Shown here: piece by piece, positions 15,544 to 23,951 of the stretch | How positions within the stretch are numbered: the first letter of the stretch is position 1 | Layout of the letters: each line of letters starts with the position of its first letter | Assembly (NCBI GenBank): GCA_031082155.1 | Contig: JAVHLL010000024.1 | Span: forward strand, 1 to 45,370 | Source of the DNA: Thermodesulfovibrionales bacterium | Lineage (GTDB): Bacteria; Nitrospirota; Thermodesulfovibrionia; Thermodesulfovibrionales; SM23-35 | DNA length: 45,370 bases | Direction of reading: 5' to 3' | The notes under the pieces: generated by a model | The model's database searches: none | What the model was told of the DNA's origin: nothing | What the model saw: the letters and a program-made list of their open reading frames with translations, nothing else | Made by a program: the position numbers and the translations under genes

Positions 15544-15615
15544 GTCATTCCCGCTTGTCGGGAATCTTTCTTCTTTCAACCTTTCGATGAGAGATTCCGG
15601 ACAAGCCGGAATGAC
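15544..15615. repeat. GTCATTCC-type palindromic repeat, copy 2
   Basis: Arms 15544-15570 and 15589-15615 (27 nt each) match as inverted repeats at about 24 positions, around an 18-nt loop. The left arm begins GTCATTCCCGCTTGTCGGG. It sits inside the menaquinone cluster between mqnC and the phosphorylase gene, where it could form a strong RNA hairpin in the transcript. Confidence 0.8.
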
Positions 15616-15648
15616 ATTGAGACCCTCTTAGGAGTCTGGGAATAACTT

Positions 15649-16716
15649 TTATTCATAAACCCTCAGTATATTGAATTCCGTATCTCTCTGTGCCGGTATT
15701 TTACCCGCTTTTTTCATAAGATCAACCATCTCTTCAACGGTGATCCTATGGGATATACCGGCAGCACGGACCACATTTTCTTCTATCATGATGCTGCCGA
15801 GATCATTTGCGCCGAAAGAAAGACAGAGTTGTCCTATATCCTTTCCCTGGGTGACCCAGGAACCCTGGACATTCGAAAAATTATCGAGAAAGAGGCGGCT
15901 TATCGCAAGAGTTCGTAGATATTCAAGGGAAGACACCGGTTTTCCTCCAAGGGGCGTATTCCCGGGCTGGAACGTCCACGGGATAAAGGACATGAACCCG
16001 CCTGTCCTGTCCTGAAGGTCACGGATTTTCTGGAGATGAAGAATCCGCTCCCCGACCGTTTCCACCGTGCCGAACATCATGGTCGCTGTCGTCCTGAGAT
16101 TCAGCCTGTGGGCTTCTTCCATTACCTCCAGCCATTGTGAGGACGAGATCTTCTTCGGGCTGATCTTCTGCCTGACCCTGTCGACCAGCACCTCGGCGCC
16201 GCCACCCGGAAGAGAGTCGAGTCCTGCATTGACAAGCGCCTTTAATGTCTCTTCCAGGGTTATCCCCGATGACTCTGCGATATACACTATCTCCGGCGGA
16301 GAGAGGCTGTGTATTCTGATATTGAATTTATCTTTTATCCCTGAAAACATTTTCGTGTAATATTCAATCGTCAGATCAGGGTTTATCCCTCCCTGAAGCA
16401 TCACCTGGGTACCGGAGAGCTGAACAGTCTCTTCGATCTTCTTTTCGATCTCTTCCCCGCTCAGCACATAGGCCTCGGGATGACCCTTCGGCCTGTAGAA
16501 CGCACAGAAAGAACACTGGTTCCTGCAGATATTTGTGTAGTTTATGTTCCGGTCGATAAGAAAGGTGACAATTTCTTCCGGATGTTTCTGGCGACGGACT
16601 GCATCTGATACTTCCCCGAGTTCCAGAAGATCGGCATATGCGAAGAGAGCCACTGCTTCGTCGAAACTTAAGCGTTTCTGAACGGATGCTTTCTCCAGAA
16701 CAGTCTTTGTGTTCAT
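15649..16716 (-). CDS. mqnC: Cyclic dehypoxanthinylfutalosine synthase
   Basis: Radical SAM enzyme of the futalosine pathway that cyclises dehypoxanthinylfutalosine. The 355-residue protein has the 4Fe-4S/SAM triad Cys64, Cys68 and Cys71 (NICRNQCSFCAFYR), the MLQGGINPDL segment, SLPGGGAEVL, and the C-terminal GANDLGSIMIEENVV region diagnostic of MqnC/MqnE/CofH relatives. The TQVMLQGGINP and FIPWTFQPGNT text favours MqnC over MqnE, and a separate MqnE is encoded at 17545-18660. Its ATG overlaps the mqnA stop (ATGA). Confidence 0.95.
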   Translation of the reverse strand: MNTKTVLEKASVQKRLSFDEAVALFAYADLLELGEVSDAVRRQKHPEEIVTFLIDRNINYTNICRNQCSFCAFYRPKGHPEAYVLSGEEIEKKIEETVQLSGTQVMLQGGINPDLTIEYYTKMFSGIKDKFNIRIHSLSPPEIVYIAESSGITLEETLKALVNAGLDSLPGGGAEVLVDRVRQKISPKKISSSQWLEVMEEAHRLNLRTTATMMFGTVETVGERILHLQKIRDLQDRTGGFMSFIPWTFQPGNTPLGGKPVSSLEYLRTLAISRLFLDNFSNVQGSWVTQGKDIGQLCLSFGANDLGSIMIEENVVRAAGISHRITVEEMVDLMKKAGKIPAQRDTEFNILRVYE

Positions 16717-17576
16717 GGGCCCACGCCTGCATGGGAGACGCTGAATTCCAGTTCGGGTACTGCTTGAATCTCCCCGATCTCTGCCGCCATCCGGTAGAAG
16801 TGAAGAAGTCCCTTCCGATATGGTTTGTCAAAGTCAAACCGCAGGGACCTGAAATATTCCATTAAGAACTCCGCGGTAAAAGGCTCCCATTTCGCGGCAT
16901 ATTCTGCGATTTCAGCGAGGTGCTCCATGGAATACTCCATTGATCTTTTGAACATGTCAAAGACCTGATCACAGAATGCAGACCGTGTCTCAGCAAAGTT
17001 GCGGGTTAATGCCCAGACGGCGTACACCATTTTTTCCCCCGACAACTTTTTCCACTCTGATCCCATATCGTAGATATAAAAACCCCCGGGATTGACGGAA
17101 TAGTGCAGCGCTGCATCGCCTATAAGCAGGATAGCATCCGTTTGGCGAAAGATTGTATTCACGTCGGGAGGACAGAGAAAATATTCGGGCGAAACTTTAT
17201 ATCCATGTTTGAGAACAAGCTTTAGCAACACATGTGACGTAGCAGATGCGCCAGTTAGCCCTATTCTTTTCCCGGATAGTTCTCCAATCGGGAAACGGCT
17301 GATAAGGAGGATGCTTTTCACAGCCCCGTCAGAACTCACGGTAAAATCCGGGAAAAGGACGAGCGACTCAGCGTTGCGCGCATACTCGATAGAGGAGATC
17401 GGAGAGATGTCCAGTTCGCCCCGCATAAGCTTCTCGTTCAATGCGGTGGGAAGGCCCTTGATAAGTTCGATATCCAGCAAGGCATGACTTTTTACCAGTC
17501 CGTAATACAGGGGGAGGCAGTTCAGAAACTGTATATGCCCAACCCTAGGTCTCAACAGGCACCTCTTGCCCGCCAT
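16713..17576 (-). CDS. mqnA: Chorismate dehydratase
   Basis: MqnA dehydrates chorismate to 3-[(1-carboxyvinyl)oxy]benzoate, the first committed step of the futalosine pathway. The fold is a periplasmic-binding-protein-like two-lobe domain. Visible family text: RVGHIQFLNCLPLYYGL at the N-terminus, ELDISPISSIEYA, GLTGASATSHVLLKLVL and ILLIGDAALHY. I start at the ATG at 17576 (287 residues); the frame extends to a TTG at 17618 inside mqnE, which has no support. It overlaps the mqnE 3' end by 32 bp and mqnC by four, so the three genes are translationally linked. Confidence 0.94.
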   Translation of the reverse strand: MAGKRCLLRPRVGHIQFLNCLPLYYGLVKSHALLDIELIKGLPTALNEKLMRGELDISPISSIEYARNAESLVLFPDFTVSSDGAVKSILLISRFPIGELSGKRIGLTGASATSHVLLKLVLKHGYKVSPEYFLCPPDVNTIFRQTDAILLIGDAALHYSVNPGGFYIYDMGSEWKKLSGEKMVYAVWALTRNFAETRSAFCDQVFDMFKRSMEYSMEHLAEIAEYAAKWEPFTAEFLMEYFRSLRFDFDKPYRKGLLHFYRMAAEIGEIQAVPELEFSVSHAGVGP

Positions 17577-18660
17577 TGTTATAAACCCTGATGATATTGT
17601 ACAGCGTATCCCGTTCAACAGGGATTCTTCCCGCCTCGGCGATCAGAGACAGCAGTTCTTCCCTTGATATGGATTGGTCGGTCTCGGCGCCTGCGGCGTG
17701 GGTGATCTTCTCTTCGACCACTGTGCCGTCGAGGTCGTCAACACCGAAGAGAAGAGAAAGCTGGGCGACCTTCAGTCCGAGCATGATCCAGAAAGCTTTT
17801 ATATGATCGAAGTTATCGAGGACGAGCCTCGATATCGCCAGCATCTTCAGGCTTTCAAAAGCGGTCGGCTTTTTCAATTCCGGAAGTTCTGTGTTCTGAG
17901 GATGAAATGGCAGAGGGATGAACGATTGAAACCCGCCTGTTTCATCCTGAAGCGCTCTGAGAGTCAGGAGATGCTCGATGCGTTCCTCAGGACTCTCGAT
18001 ATGACCGAAAAGCATGGTCGCATTCGACTTGAGGCCCAGTCTGTGCGCTGTCTTCATAACTTCCAGCCACTCATTGCTGTTTGCCTTTTTGGGACAGACT
18101 GCCTCCCGGACCCGGTGATTCAGTATCTCGGCGCCCCCTCCGGGAAGAGAACCCAATCCGGCATCCTTCAGTTTCAGGAGCACGTCTCTCTTCGAGAGCT
18201 TCGCTATCTTCGCAAAATAATCGATCTCTACCGCGGTGAATGCCTGGATATGCACCTCGGGCATCTCCTGCCTGAGTGAGGAAATCGCGTCGAGATAATA
18301 ATCGAACGGGAGATCGGGATGGAGCCCGCTTACAATATGGAACTCTGTTATGCCGAGATGTCTTGCCGACCGGGCTTTTTCGAGCACCTCGTCAAGAGTC
18401 ATTGCATACGCATCGGCATCATTTTTGTCCCTGCTGAACGCGCAGAATTTGCAGCGCGATACGCAGATATTCGTCAGGTTAATATGTTGGTTTACATTAA
18501 AAAAGACATGTTGTCCTGTCTTCCGTTCTTTTGCTCTGTTTGCGAGGCGGCCAAGCTGGAGAATGTCATTCGAGTCCATGAGCGTCATGGCATCCTCCTT
18601 TATAAGGCGCTCAGCGTTTTCAATTTTTGTCTGGATATGAGTTAAATTCTCTTTAGACAT
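17545..18660 (-). CDS. mqnE: Aminofutalosine synthase
   Basis: Radical SAM enzyme joining the MqnA product to the adenosyl moiety of SAM, giving 6-amino-6-deoxyfutalosine. From the ATG at 18660 it is 371 residues, with the cluster triad Cys66, Cys70 and Cys73 (NICVSRCKFCAFSR), HIVSGLHPDLPFDYY (MqnE type), SLPGGGAEILN and DDLDGTVVEEKI. A GTG two codons earlier is too close to the AGAGGA ribosome binding site (18671-18676), so ATG 18660 is preferred. It is separated from ubiX by 205 bp containing the structured element at 18711-18836. Since MqnE makes the amino form, a deaminase would be needed before a 6-oxopurine phosphorylase could act; none is seen in this window. Confidence 0.95.
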   Translation of the reverse strand: MSKENLTHIQTKIENAERLIKEDAMTLMDSNDILQLGRLANRAKERKTGQHVFFNVNQHINLTNICVSRCKFCAFSRDKNDADAYAMTLDEVLEKARSARHLGITEFHIVSGLHPDLPFDYYLDAISSLRQEMPEVHIQAFTAVEIDYFAKIAKLSKRDVLLKLKDAGLGSLPGGGAEILNHRVREAVCPKKANSNEWLEVMKTAHRLGLKSNATMLFGHIESPEERIEHLLTLRALQDETGGFQSFIPLPFHPQNTELPELKKPTAFESLKMLAISRLVLDNFDHIKAFWIMLGLKVAQLSLLFGVDDLDGTVVEEKITHAAGAETDQSISREELLSLIAEAGRIPVERDTLYNIIRVYNNGGQEVPVET

Positions 18661-18710
18661 AAGCACTATTTCCTCTTACTTTATTTAATGCATAAATTCC
18701 TTCATTGTTT

Positions 18711-18836
18711 GACAGGATATAGTGTTTGAGCGGATTTATTTTGCCGATATTCATACAGCGTATAGTATTGATAATAAAGAGGCAAAATACCTCGGAGGTC
18801 GAAGACCGAGAATGAGCGAAAATACTATATCCTGTC
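18711..18836. repeat. Structured dispersed element, copy 2 (126 nt)
   Basis: Outer arms GACAGGATATAGTGTTT (18711-18727) and its near-perfect complement at 18820-18836 pair at 16 of 17 positions with one G-T wobble. Inside are a perfect 9-bp pair TATTTTGCC (18737-18745)/GGCAAAATA (18781-18789) and a CTCGG/CCGAG hairpin (18791-18810). Bases 18803-18826 are the reverse complement of 973-996 in the first copy, and GCGGATTTA (18730-18738) is shared. It sits in the only large gap of the menaquinone cluster, between ubiX and mqnE, so both DNA and the operon transcript carry it. Confidence 0.75.
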
Positions 18837-18865
18837 ATGGTACCCATCGTCTATAAATAATCATA

Positions 18866-19447
18866 TTATCTCTTCCACGCCTTAAACAGGGCATGTTCAA
18901 TCCTTAATGTATTCAAAACCTTTCCCACAATAAAGTTGACCATGTCGTCAATCGTTTTCGGGTGATGATAAAAAGCCGGCATCGCGGGGAGAACCTGTGC
19001 CCCAGCCCTTGCTGCCTGTGCCATATTTTCCAGATGGATAAGATTCAAAGGGGTCTCCCGGACAACAAGTATAAGCTGCCTCTTTTCCTTGAGCGCGACA
19101 TCAGCAGCCCTTTCGAGCACATTGCCCGATATGCCATTCGCTATCGCAGCCAGTTTACCCATGCTGCAGGGAACAACGATCACCGCTTCAGGCGCGCTGG
19201 TGCCGCTCAGGAAAGGCGCTTCAAAATCAGTGTTCTCCCAGACTTTTATATAAGACCTGTGTTTTTGTATACCGAGTTTTCTGAAATCTGTGAGACCCTC
19301 AACCCCAAGTTCTTCCTGCATTACCGCTTTCCCGGCAGAGGTCAGCACAACATGGACCCTGTGCTTCCTGCCCGCAAGTTGCTGCATCAGTCTGATGCCG
19401 TAGACACTGCCGCTTGCTCCGGTTATTCCGATTACATACTCAGACAA
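18866..19447 (-). CDS. ubiX: UbiX-family flavin prenyltransferase (probable MqnM)
   Basis: UbiX makes prenylated FMN, the cofactor that UbiD-type decarboxylases need. The protein has the N-terminal GITGASGSVYGIRLMQ FMN-binding motif, VVPCSMGKLAAIANGI, NVLERAADVALKEKR, and LVVRETPLNLIHLENM. I start at TTG 19447 because the frame upstream runs into ubiA, GGGAGGGGG lies directly before it, and family proteins begin at this point (193 residues). It overlaps the ubiA stop by eight bases. With ubiA and ubiD it forms the late part of the futalosine route (MqnP, MqnM, MqnL). Confidence 0.92.
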   Translation of the reverse strand: MSEYVIGITGASGSVYGIRLMQQLAGRKHRVHVVLTSAGKAVMQEELGVEGLTDFRKLGIQKHRSYIKVWENTDFEAPFLSGTSAPEAVIVVPCSMGKLAAIANGISGNVLERAADVALKEKRQLILVVRETPLNLIHLENMAQAARAGAQVLPAMPAFYHHPKTIDDMVNFIVGKVLNTLRIEHALFKAWKR

Positions 19448-20315
19448 TTTTCCCCCTCCCGAACAGCACCTCGGCTGCAGCAAAGAAAAATACCAGGACA
19501 CTGAGAATCCCGTTCATTGTGAAAAAAGCCATATTCAGCCTGGACAGGTCGTTTGGCTTTATCAGACTGTTCTCATAGGCGAGGAGAGACCCTGCGATGA
19601 AAACCCCTGCGAAATAGAAAAAGCCGAGGTTTAGACGGATCCCGGCCCAGAGAAACAGGAATATCGAGGTCAGGTGGAAAAGCCTGGTCAAGAGAAGAGA
19701 TGCGTGAATACCAAAACGTACAGGGATCGAATAGAGTTTCTCCTTCAGGTCGAAATCCCTGTCCTGCAGTGCATAGAAGATGTCAAAACCGGCAACCCAC
19801 AAAAGCACCGCAGCCCCGATTATAAAAGGCTCCGCGCTGATAACGTTGGTCACCGCAACCCATGCCCCGACCGGGGCAAGTCCCAGGCAGATGCCAAGGA
19901 CAAAATGGGAAAGCCAGGTGAACCTTTTTGTATAGGGATAAAGAATAAAGGGTATGACTGCAAAAGGCCATAAAAACCGGCAGATCGGAGCAAGGCTATA
20001 GACAGCGAGCAGGAACCCCCCCAGGCTCACTAGAGAAAATATGATTACATTCGAAACAGAGAGAAGCCCTTTCGGCAGTGCTCTTTCCGCTGTTCTCGGG
20101 TTCCGCCGATCGATTTCCAGGTCAATAAGACGGTTCGCCGCCATTGCAAAACTTCTCGCTCCGACCATTGCCAGGGTAATCCAGAAGAGCGTTCTCAGCC
20201 CTGGGAATTTCATCTCCGCGAGAAAGGCTCCGAGATACGCAAAGGGGAGGGCGAAGATGCTGTGCTGGAACTTGATCATCTCAAGATAAATTTTGATTTT
20301 ATCGAAGGAAAACAT
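19440..20315 (-). CDS. ubiA: UbiA-family prenyltransferase (probable MqnP)
   Basis: Integral membrane prenyltransferase of 291 residues that attaches the polyprenyl tail to the aromatic ring. Both Asp-rich Mg-diphosphate motifs are present: NRLIDLEIDRRNPRT (61-75) and DIFYALQDRDFDLKEK (178-193). About eight to nine hydrophobic segments fill the rest. Within this cluster the likely acceptor is 1,4-dihydroxy-6-naphthoate, as for MqnP, rather than 4-hydroxybenzoate; this is inferred from the neighbours. An 86-bp gap with a GC-rich repeat separates it from ubiD. Confidence 0.92.
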   Translation of the reverse strand: MFSFDKIKIYLEMIKFQHSIFALPFAYLGAFLAEMKFPGLRTLFWITLAMVGARSFAMAANRLIDLEIDRRNPRTAERALPKGLLSVSNVIIFSLVSLGGFLLAVYSLAPICRFLWPFAVIPFILYPYTKRFTWLSHFVLGICLGLAPVGAWVAVTNVISAEPFIIGAAVLLWVAGFDIFYALQDRDFDLKEKLYSIPVRFGIHASLLLTRLFHLTSIFLFLWAGIRLNLGFFYFAGVFIAGSLLAYENSLIKPNDLSRLNMAFFTMNGILSVLVFFFAAAEVLFGRGKIV

Positions 20316-20320
20316 TATCT

Positions 20321-20399
20321 TCCCCCTCTCCTCAGTCCTCTCCCACCAGGGGAGAGAATATTTCCCTCCCTTGAGCGGAGGGACTTAGGGAGGGTGTAC
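20321..20399. repeat. GC-rich palindromic repeat of the CCCTCTCC/GGGAGAGG type
   Basis: The 86-bp gap between ubiD and ubiA is filled by a C-rich then G-rich palindromic stretch: CTCTCCCACCAGGGGAGAG (20338-20356) forms a hairpin, and CCCTCCCTTGAGCGGAGGG another. Similar text appears inside carB (33291-33330, 33560-33610) and inside the rhs gene (43181-43220). Confidence 0.65.
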
Positions 20400-20401
20400 C
20401 G

Positions 20402-21847
20402 TTAGTCCAACCCATATTCTTTCCACCGCTGATTAACCAGCCTCTTTATCTCATCAGACATTTTTATCTCATCCGGCCATTCCCGCTGATATCCCTCTTC
20501 ATACCATTTTTTTGTGGCATCGATCCCCATTTTTGCCCCATAGATAGGTCTCGGCGACGAATGATCAAGCACATCGAGCGGACCTTCCGAAATCAGGATG
20601 TCACGCGCGGGGTCGACGTTGTTGAATGCCTTCCATGCAGCCTCCGAAGTGTCCTGCACATTTACGTCTTCATCGTAGATGAAGATAAACTTGGTGAACA
20701 TCATCTGTCCGAGGCCCCATATCGCATTCATTATTTTCCGGGCATGCATCGGATAGGCTTTCCTGATCGATATCAGGGCGCAGTTATGAAATACGCCTTC
20801 GAGCGGGAGATTCACATCGACGATCTCGGGAAACTGCATCTTGATGAAAGGGAGGAACATCCGTTCCGTAGCCTTGCCCATATAGCAGTCTTCCATTGGA
20901 GGCCTGCCGACGATGGTTGCAGGATATATGGGGTCTTTCCGCTGCGTTATGCAGGTTACATGGAAGACGGGATAATCTGCGGCGACGGAATAATAGCCTG
21001 TATGGTCGCCGAACGGTCCCTCTCTCCGTGTTTCTCCTGCCTCGACATATCCCTCAAGGATGATCTCAGCGTTCGCCGGAACGAGCAGGTCTACAGTTTT
21101 TGCCCTCACAACCTCAACAGGGGCCCCCCTCAGAAATCCGGCAAAGAACAACTCTTCTACGCCGTAGGGAAGCGGTGCAGTTGCCGAAAAAATTGTGATC
21201 GGATCGCCTCCGAGCGCAACCGCGACCTCTATCCGTTTCCCTTCCTTGATGGTTTTTCTGAAATTTACCGCCCCGTCATGATGAGTATGCCAGTGCATGC
21301 CGGTTGACTTGTCGTCAAATACCTGCATGCGGTACATACCAAGGTTCTGCTTGCCGCTTTCAGGGTCTTTCGTAATAACCAGGGGCAGGGTGATGAACCG
21401 TCCGCCGTCGTCCGGCCAGGTTTTGAGCACCGGATAGTCAAAAAGAGAAAAGTCCTTGTCCTGTATCACTTCCTGGCAGGGCGCCTTCCTGACCTCTTTC
21501 GGTTTGGATGTGCTTAACTTATAAAGTTCATACAATGCCTCTATCTTTTGTCGTACTGTCAGGTCAATATCTATATTCAGGAAATGGGAAAATTTCTTGT
21601 TTACCGTATTGAAGTCATCGACACCGAGGGCCCAGCTCATCCTCTGATACGAGCCGAAAAGATTGATGACGATTGGTATTTTTGAGCCTTTCGGATTTTC
21701 GAACAGGAGTGCAGGGCCTCCTTTTTTTGAGATCCGGTCAGTTATTTCCGTTACCTCAAGGATCGGATCTACTTCTGAGGTGATGCGCACAATTTCCTTC
21801 TTCTTTTCCAGGAAACCGATAAACTCCCTTAAATCCTGAAATATCAT
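20402..21847 (-). CDS. ubiD: UbiD-family prFMN decarboxylase (probable MqnL)
   Basis: Prenyl-FMN-dependent decarboxylase that removes the ring carboxylate, here probably 1,4-dihydroxy-6-naphthoate or its prenylated form. I start at ATG 21847 (481 residues, MIFQDLREFIGFLEKK), which overlaps the tetR stop as ATGA; the frame extends 38 codons upstream into tetR without family similarity. Motifs: NLGMYRMQVFD and MHWHTHHDGA (cofactor and metal site), EGPFGDHTGYYS (catalytic acidic region) and GRPPMEDCYMGKATERM. UbiX, encoded in the same cluster, supplies its cofactor. Confidence 0.93.
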   Translation of the reverse strand: MIFQDLREFIGFLEKKKEIVRITSEVDPILEVTEITDRISKKGGPALLFENPKGSKIPIVINLFGSYQRMSWALGVDDFNTVNKKFSHFLNIDIDLTVRQKIEALYELYKLSTSKPKEVRKAPCQEVIQDKDFSLFDYPVLKTWPDDGGRFITLPLVITKDPESGKQNLGMYRMQVFDDKSTGMHWHTHHDGAVNFRKTIKEGKRIEVAVALGGDPITIFSATAPLPYGVEELFFAGFLRGAPVEVVRAKTVDLLVPANAEIILEGYVEAGETRREGPFGDHTGYYSVAADYPVFHVTCITQRKDPIYPATIVGRPPMEDCYMGKATERMFLPFIKMQFPEIVDVNLPLEGVFHNCALISIRKAYPMHARKIMNAIWGLGQMMFTKFIFIYDEDVNVQDTSEAAWKAFNNVDPARDILISEGPLDVLDHSSPRPIYGAKMGIDATKKWYEEGYQREWPDEIKMSDEIKRLVNQRWKEYGLD

Positions 21848-22470
21848 CGTTTTTCTTCTATTAATCCTGATTTGAAAATATTCTTTAATGCCCGGGCCGC
21901 ACGGAAAAGGGAAAATTGAAAGGGCCCGCTTTTTACTGCCTTTGATTCGTTCAATACCCAACTGAGGAGTATCCCCTGGGCAGCCCCGAAAATTATCATC
22001 TTCGCAACCCTGGTATCGAGGTTCTTCCGGTAGATCCCTTTTTTCTTCCCTTCATCGAGTATCTCCTCGATGAGGTCAATAAATTCAACGACCCGGTTGA
22101 TCGTATAATTGTTCAGGAAAATGCTGCTTTGCTTGACGTCGATGAGAAAGATTTCCGCAAGATGACGGTCTTTTTTGAACATGGTTACCACCATTGAGAA
22201 AATTGCCTTCAGTTTATCATTCGGGTCATTGAGGCGGCTGATCTTCTTTTTGATTTTGTCAAGTATCCCACCCCATTTTTCGTCAAAGAGCGCGAGGAGG
22301 ATCTCTTCCTTGCTCGGGAAATAATTATAGAGCGTACCCTCGGCCACCTTTGCCTCGGCAGCGATCTCCGAAACCCTTGTGTCGGAATATCCCCGTTTCA
22401 CAAAGGTTTTCATGGCCGCATCAAGGATGAGCGTGCGCTTGTCAGCTTTGTCCTCAGATTTTTTGAACAT
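21844..22470 (-). CDS. TetR/AcrR-family repressor
   Basis: A 208-residue regulator. The N-terminal helix-turn-helix is complete (AMKTFVKRGYSDTRVSEIAA, then VAEGTLYNYFPSKEEIL, residues about 19-58), and the variable C-terminal domain binds an unknown ligand. It is the first gene of the unit leading into ubiD (ATGA overlap), and an 18-bp perfect palindrome overlaps its own promoter, so it probably represses itself and the menaquinone genes behind it. The palindrome style and protein length recall TetR regulators that sense acyl-CoA, but the ligand cannot be inferred from sequence. Confidence 0.9.
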   Translation of the reverse strand: MFKKSEDKADKRTLILDAAMKTFVKRGYSDTRVSEIAAEAKVAEGTLYNYFPSKEEILLALFDEKWGGILDKIKKKISRLNDPNDKLKAIFSMVVTMFKKDRHLAEIFLIDVKQSSIFLNNYTINRVVEFIDLIEEILDEGKKKGIYRKNLDTRVAKMIIFGAAQGILLSWVLNESKAVKSGPFQFSLFRAARALKNIFKSGLIEEKR

Positions 22471-22511
22471 TTAATCGCTTGGCCTTCAATCTCGCAATTT
22501 TCAAGAATAGG

Positions 22512-22529
22512 TGAGTGAGCGCTCACTCA
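22512..22529. promoter_or_regulatory. TetR operator, 18-bp perfect palindrome
   Basis: TGAGTGAGCGCTCACTCA is self-complementary over all 18 bases. It directly abuts the -10 box (22530-22535) of the tetR promoter and covers the expected transcription start, 42 bp before the tetR ATG. Binding would block initiation. Confidence 0.8.
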
Positions 22530-22559
22530 ATTCTAAATGGAACGCTCCTTTGCTGTCAA
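22530..22559 (-). promoter_or_regulatory. Promoter of tetR-ubiD-ubiA-ubiX
   Basis: On the minus strand, TTGACA (22554-22559) and TAGAAT (22530-22535) are 18 nt apart. It lies in the gap after the FAD oxidase gene, so the menaquinone cluster can be transcribed independently of smc. Confidence 0.75.
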
Positions 22560-22581
22560 GAGAGGCCTGCCGGGGATGCGG

Positions 22582-23940
22582 TTATTCAGGGAAGATCTTG
22601 CCGGGATTGAGGATATTCTTCGGATCGAAGACTTTCTTGATTGCCTTCATAATTTCGATCTCTTTTTTTGAAAGCTCCATGCCGATGTACGGTTTCTTTG
22701 TAAGCCCGACTCCATGTTCGCCTGAAATGGTCCCGCCTAGAGAAAGGGTCTCGCGGAATATTTTTTCAACGAGGCTAACCCCTTTCTCATATTCCTGCTC
22801 GTCCTTTCTATCGACCATTATGTTGACATGGATGTTTCCGTCGCCTGCATGACCGAAGTTTACAATGGGTATCCCGCTCTCTTCGGAGATTTTCCTGAGA
22901 CGCATGAGCATCTCGGTCACTTTATTCCTCGGCACGACGATATCCTCGTTGATCTTGGTAGGTTTCAGATGATAAAGTGACGGGGAGACCGCGCGACGGG
23001 CGGTCCAGAGCCTGTTCCGTGCGTGTTCGTCCTCTGCCATCTGTACCTCTGCGCCGAGATCCTCACAGAGCGAAACGATTTTTTCCGCCTCTTTGGTAAT
23101 CGCAGAGGGATGCCCGTCCAGCTCTATGAGGAGAATCGCCTCTGCGTTGCCGGGAAGACCGACGGGCTTGAAATTTTCAACAGCCCTTATGGTTTCCTGG
23201 TCCATGAATTCAAGGGTCCGGGGCAGAATCCTTGAGGCTATTATTTTTGACACTGCAGTGCCTGCTGATTCGAGTGCAGGGAATATGACAAGGAGTGTGA
23301 CGACTTCCTCAGGCAGAGGGAGTATCTTCAACCGGATCTTCGTCACCAATGCCAGTGTCCCCTCTGATCCGGTGAAGAGCCCGGTGAGGTTGTATCCGAC
23401 CACCCCTTTTGCAGTGCTTGCCCCTGTCATGATTACTTCCCCATCGGGAAGCACCGCCTCCAGTTCCATCACATAATCCCGGGTAACGCCGTATTTTATC
23501 GCCCGTGGTCCTCCTGCATTTTCAGCGACATTTCCTCCAATGGTGCAGAAATGCATGCTCGCAGGGTCAGGGGGGTAGAAAAGTCCCATCAGTTCGAGTT
23601 CCCGCTGGAGTTTTCCGTTGATGACCCCCGGCTCACACAACACCGAGAGGTTTTCCTGGTCTATCTCGATGATACGTTTCATCTTTTCGAAACTGATGAT
23701 GATCGCGCCCTGAGACGGGACTGCTCCGGCTGTCATGCCTGTTCCGGCGCCTCGTGGGACAATGGGGATGGTGTTTGCATAGGCATGCTTCACAATTTTT
23801 ACGACGTCTTCTGTTGTTTCAGGCCATACGACCGCAGAAGGAGCGATTTCAATGCCCGAGGCATCAAACCCGTAGCAGATAAGGTCTTCAGGGGCATCCG
23901 ATACTTTTATGTGAGGAAGTGCGTCAGCGAGTCTGTTCAT
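22582..23940 (-). CDS. FAD-linked oxidase, GlcD/D-lactate dehydrogenase type
   Basis: Cytoplasmic FAD enzyme of 452 residues of the GlcD/D-2-hydroxyacid dehydrogenase group (vanillyl-alcohol-oxidase fold). FAD-binding text: PIVPRGAGTGMTAGAVP and CTIGGNVAENAGGPRAIKYG. The C-terminal domain has VNFGHAGDGNIHVNIMV and ISGEHGVGLTKKPYI with the metal/substrate histidines. No GlcE, GlcF or Fe-S partner is adjacent, so the electron acceptor (ETF, quinone or another Fe-S protein) and substrate (lactate, glycolate, 2-hydroxyglutarate) are open. It follows smc by 11 bp and is probably co-transcribed with it. Confidence 0.9.
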   Translation of the reverse strand: MNRLADALPHIKVSDAPEDLICYGFDASGIEIAPSAVVWPETTEDVVKIVKHAYANTIPIVPRGAGTGMTAGAVPSQGAIIISFEKMKRIIEIDQENLSVLCEPGVINGKLQRELELMGLFYPPDPASMHFCTIGGNVAENAGGPRAIKYGVTRDYVMELEAVLPDGEVIMTGASTAKGVVGYNLTGLFTGSEGTLALVTKIRLKILPLPEEVVTLLVIFPALESAGTAVSKIIASRILPRTLEFMDQETIRAVENFKPVGLPGNAEAILLIELDGHPSAITKEAEKIVSLCEDLGAEVQMAEDEHARNRLWTARRAVSPSLYHLKPTKINEDIVVPRNKVTEMLMRLRKISEESGIPIVNFGHAGDGNIHVNIMVDRKDEQEYEKGVSLVEKIFRETLSLGGTISGEHGVGLTKKPYIGMELSKKEIEIMKAIKKVFDPKNILNPGKIFPE

Positions 23941-23951
23941 TTACCTGGTTT

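Noticed and set aside
18653-18847. 64-residue minus-strand frame between ubiX and mqnE
   Set aside because: It runs through the structured repeat element and has no ribosome binding site or family similarity.
20561-21307. 248-residue plus-strand frame inside ubiD
   Set aside because: It is antisense to conserved UbiD motifs and shows no family features.
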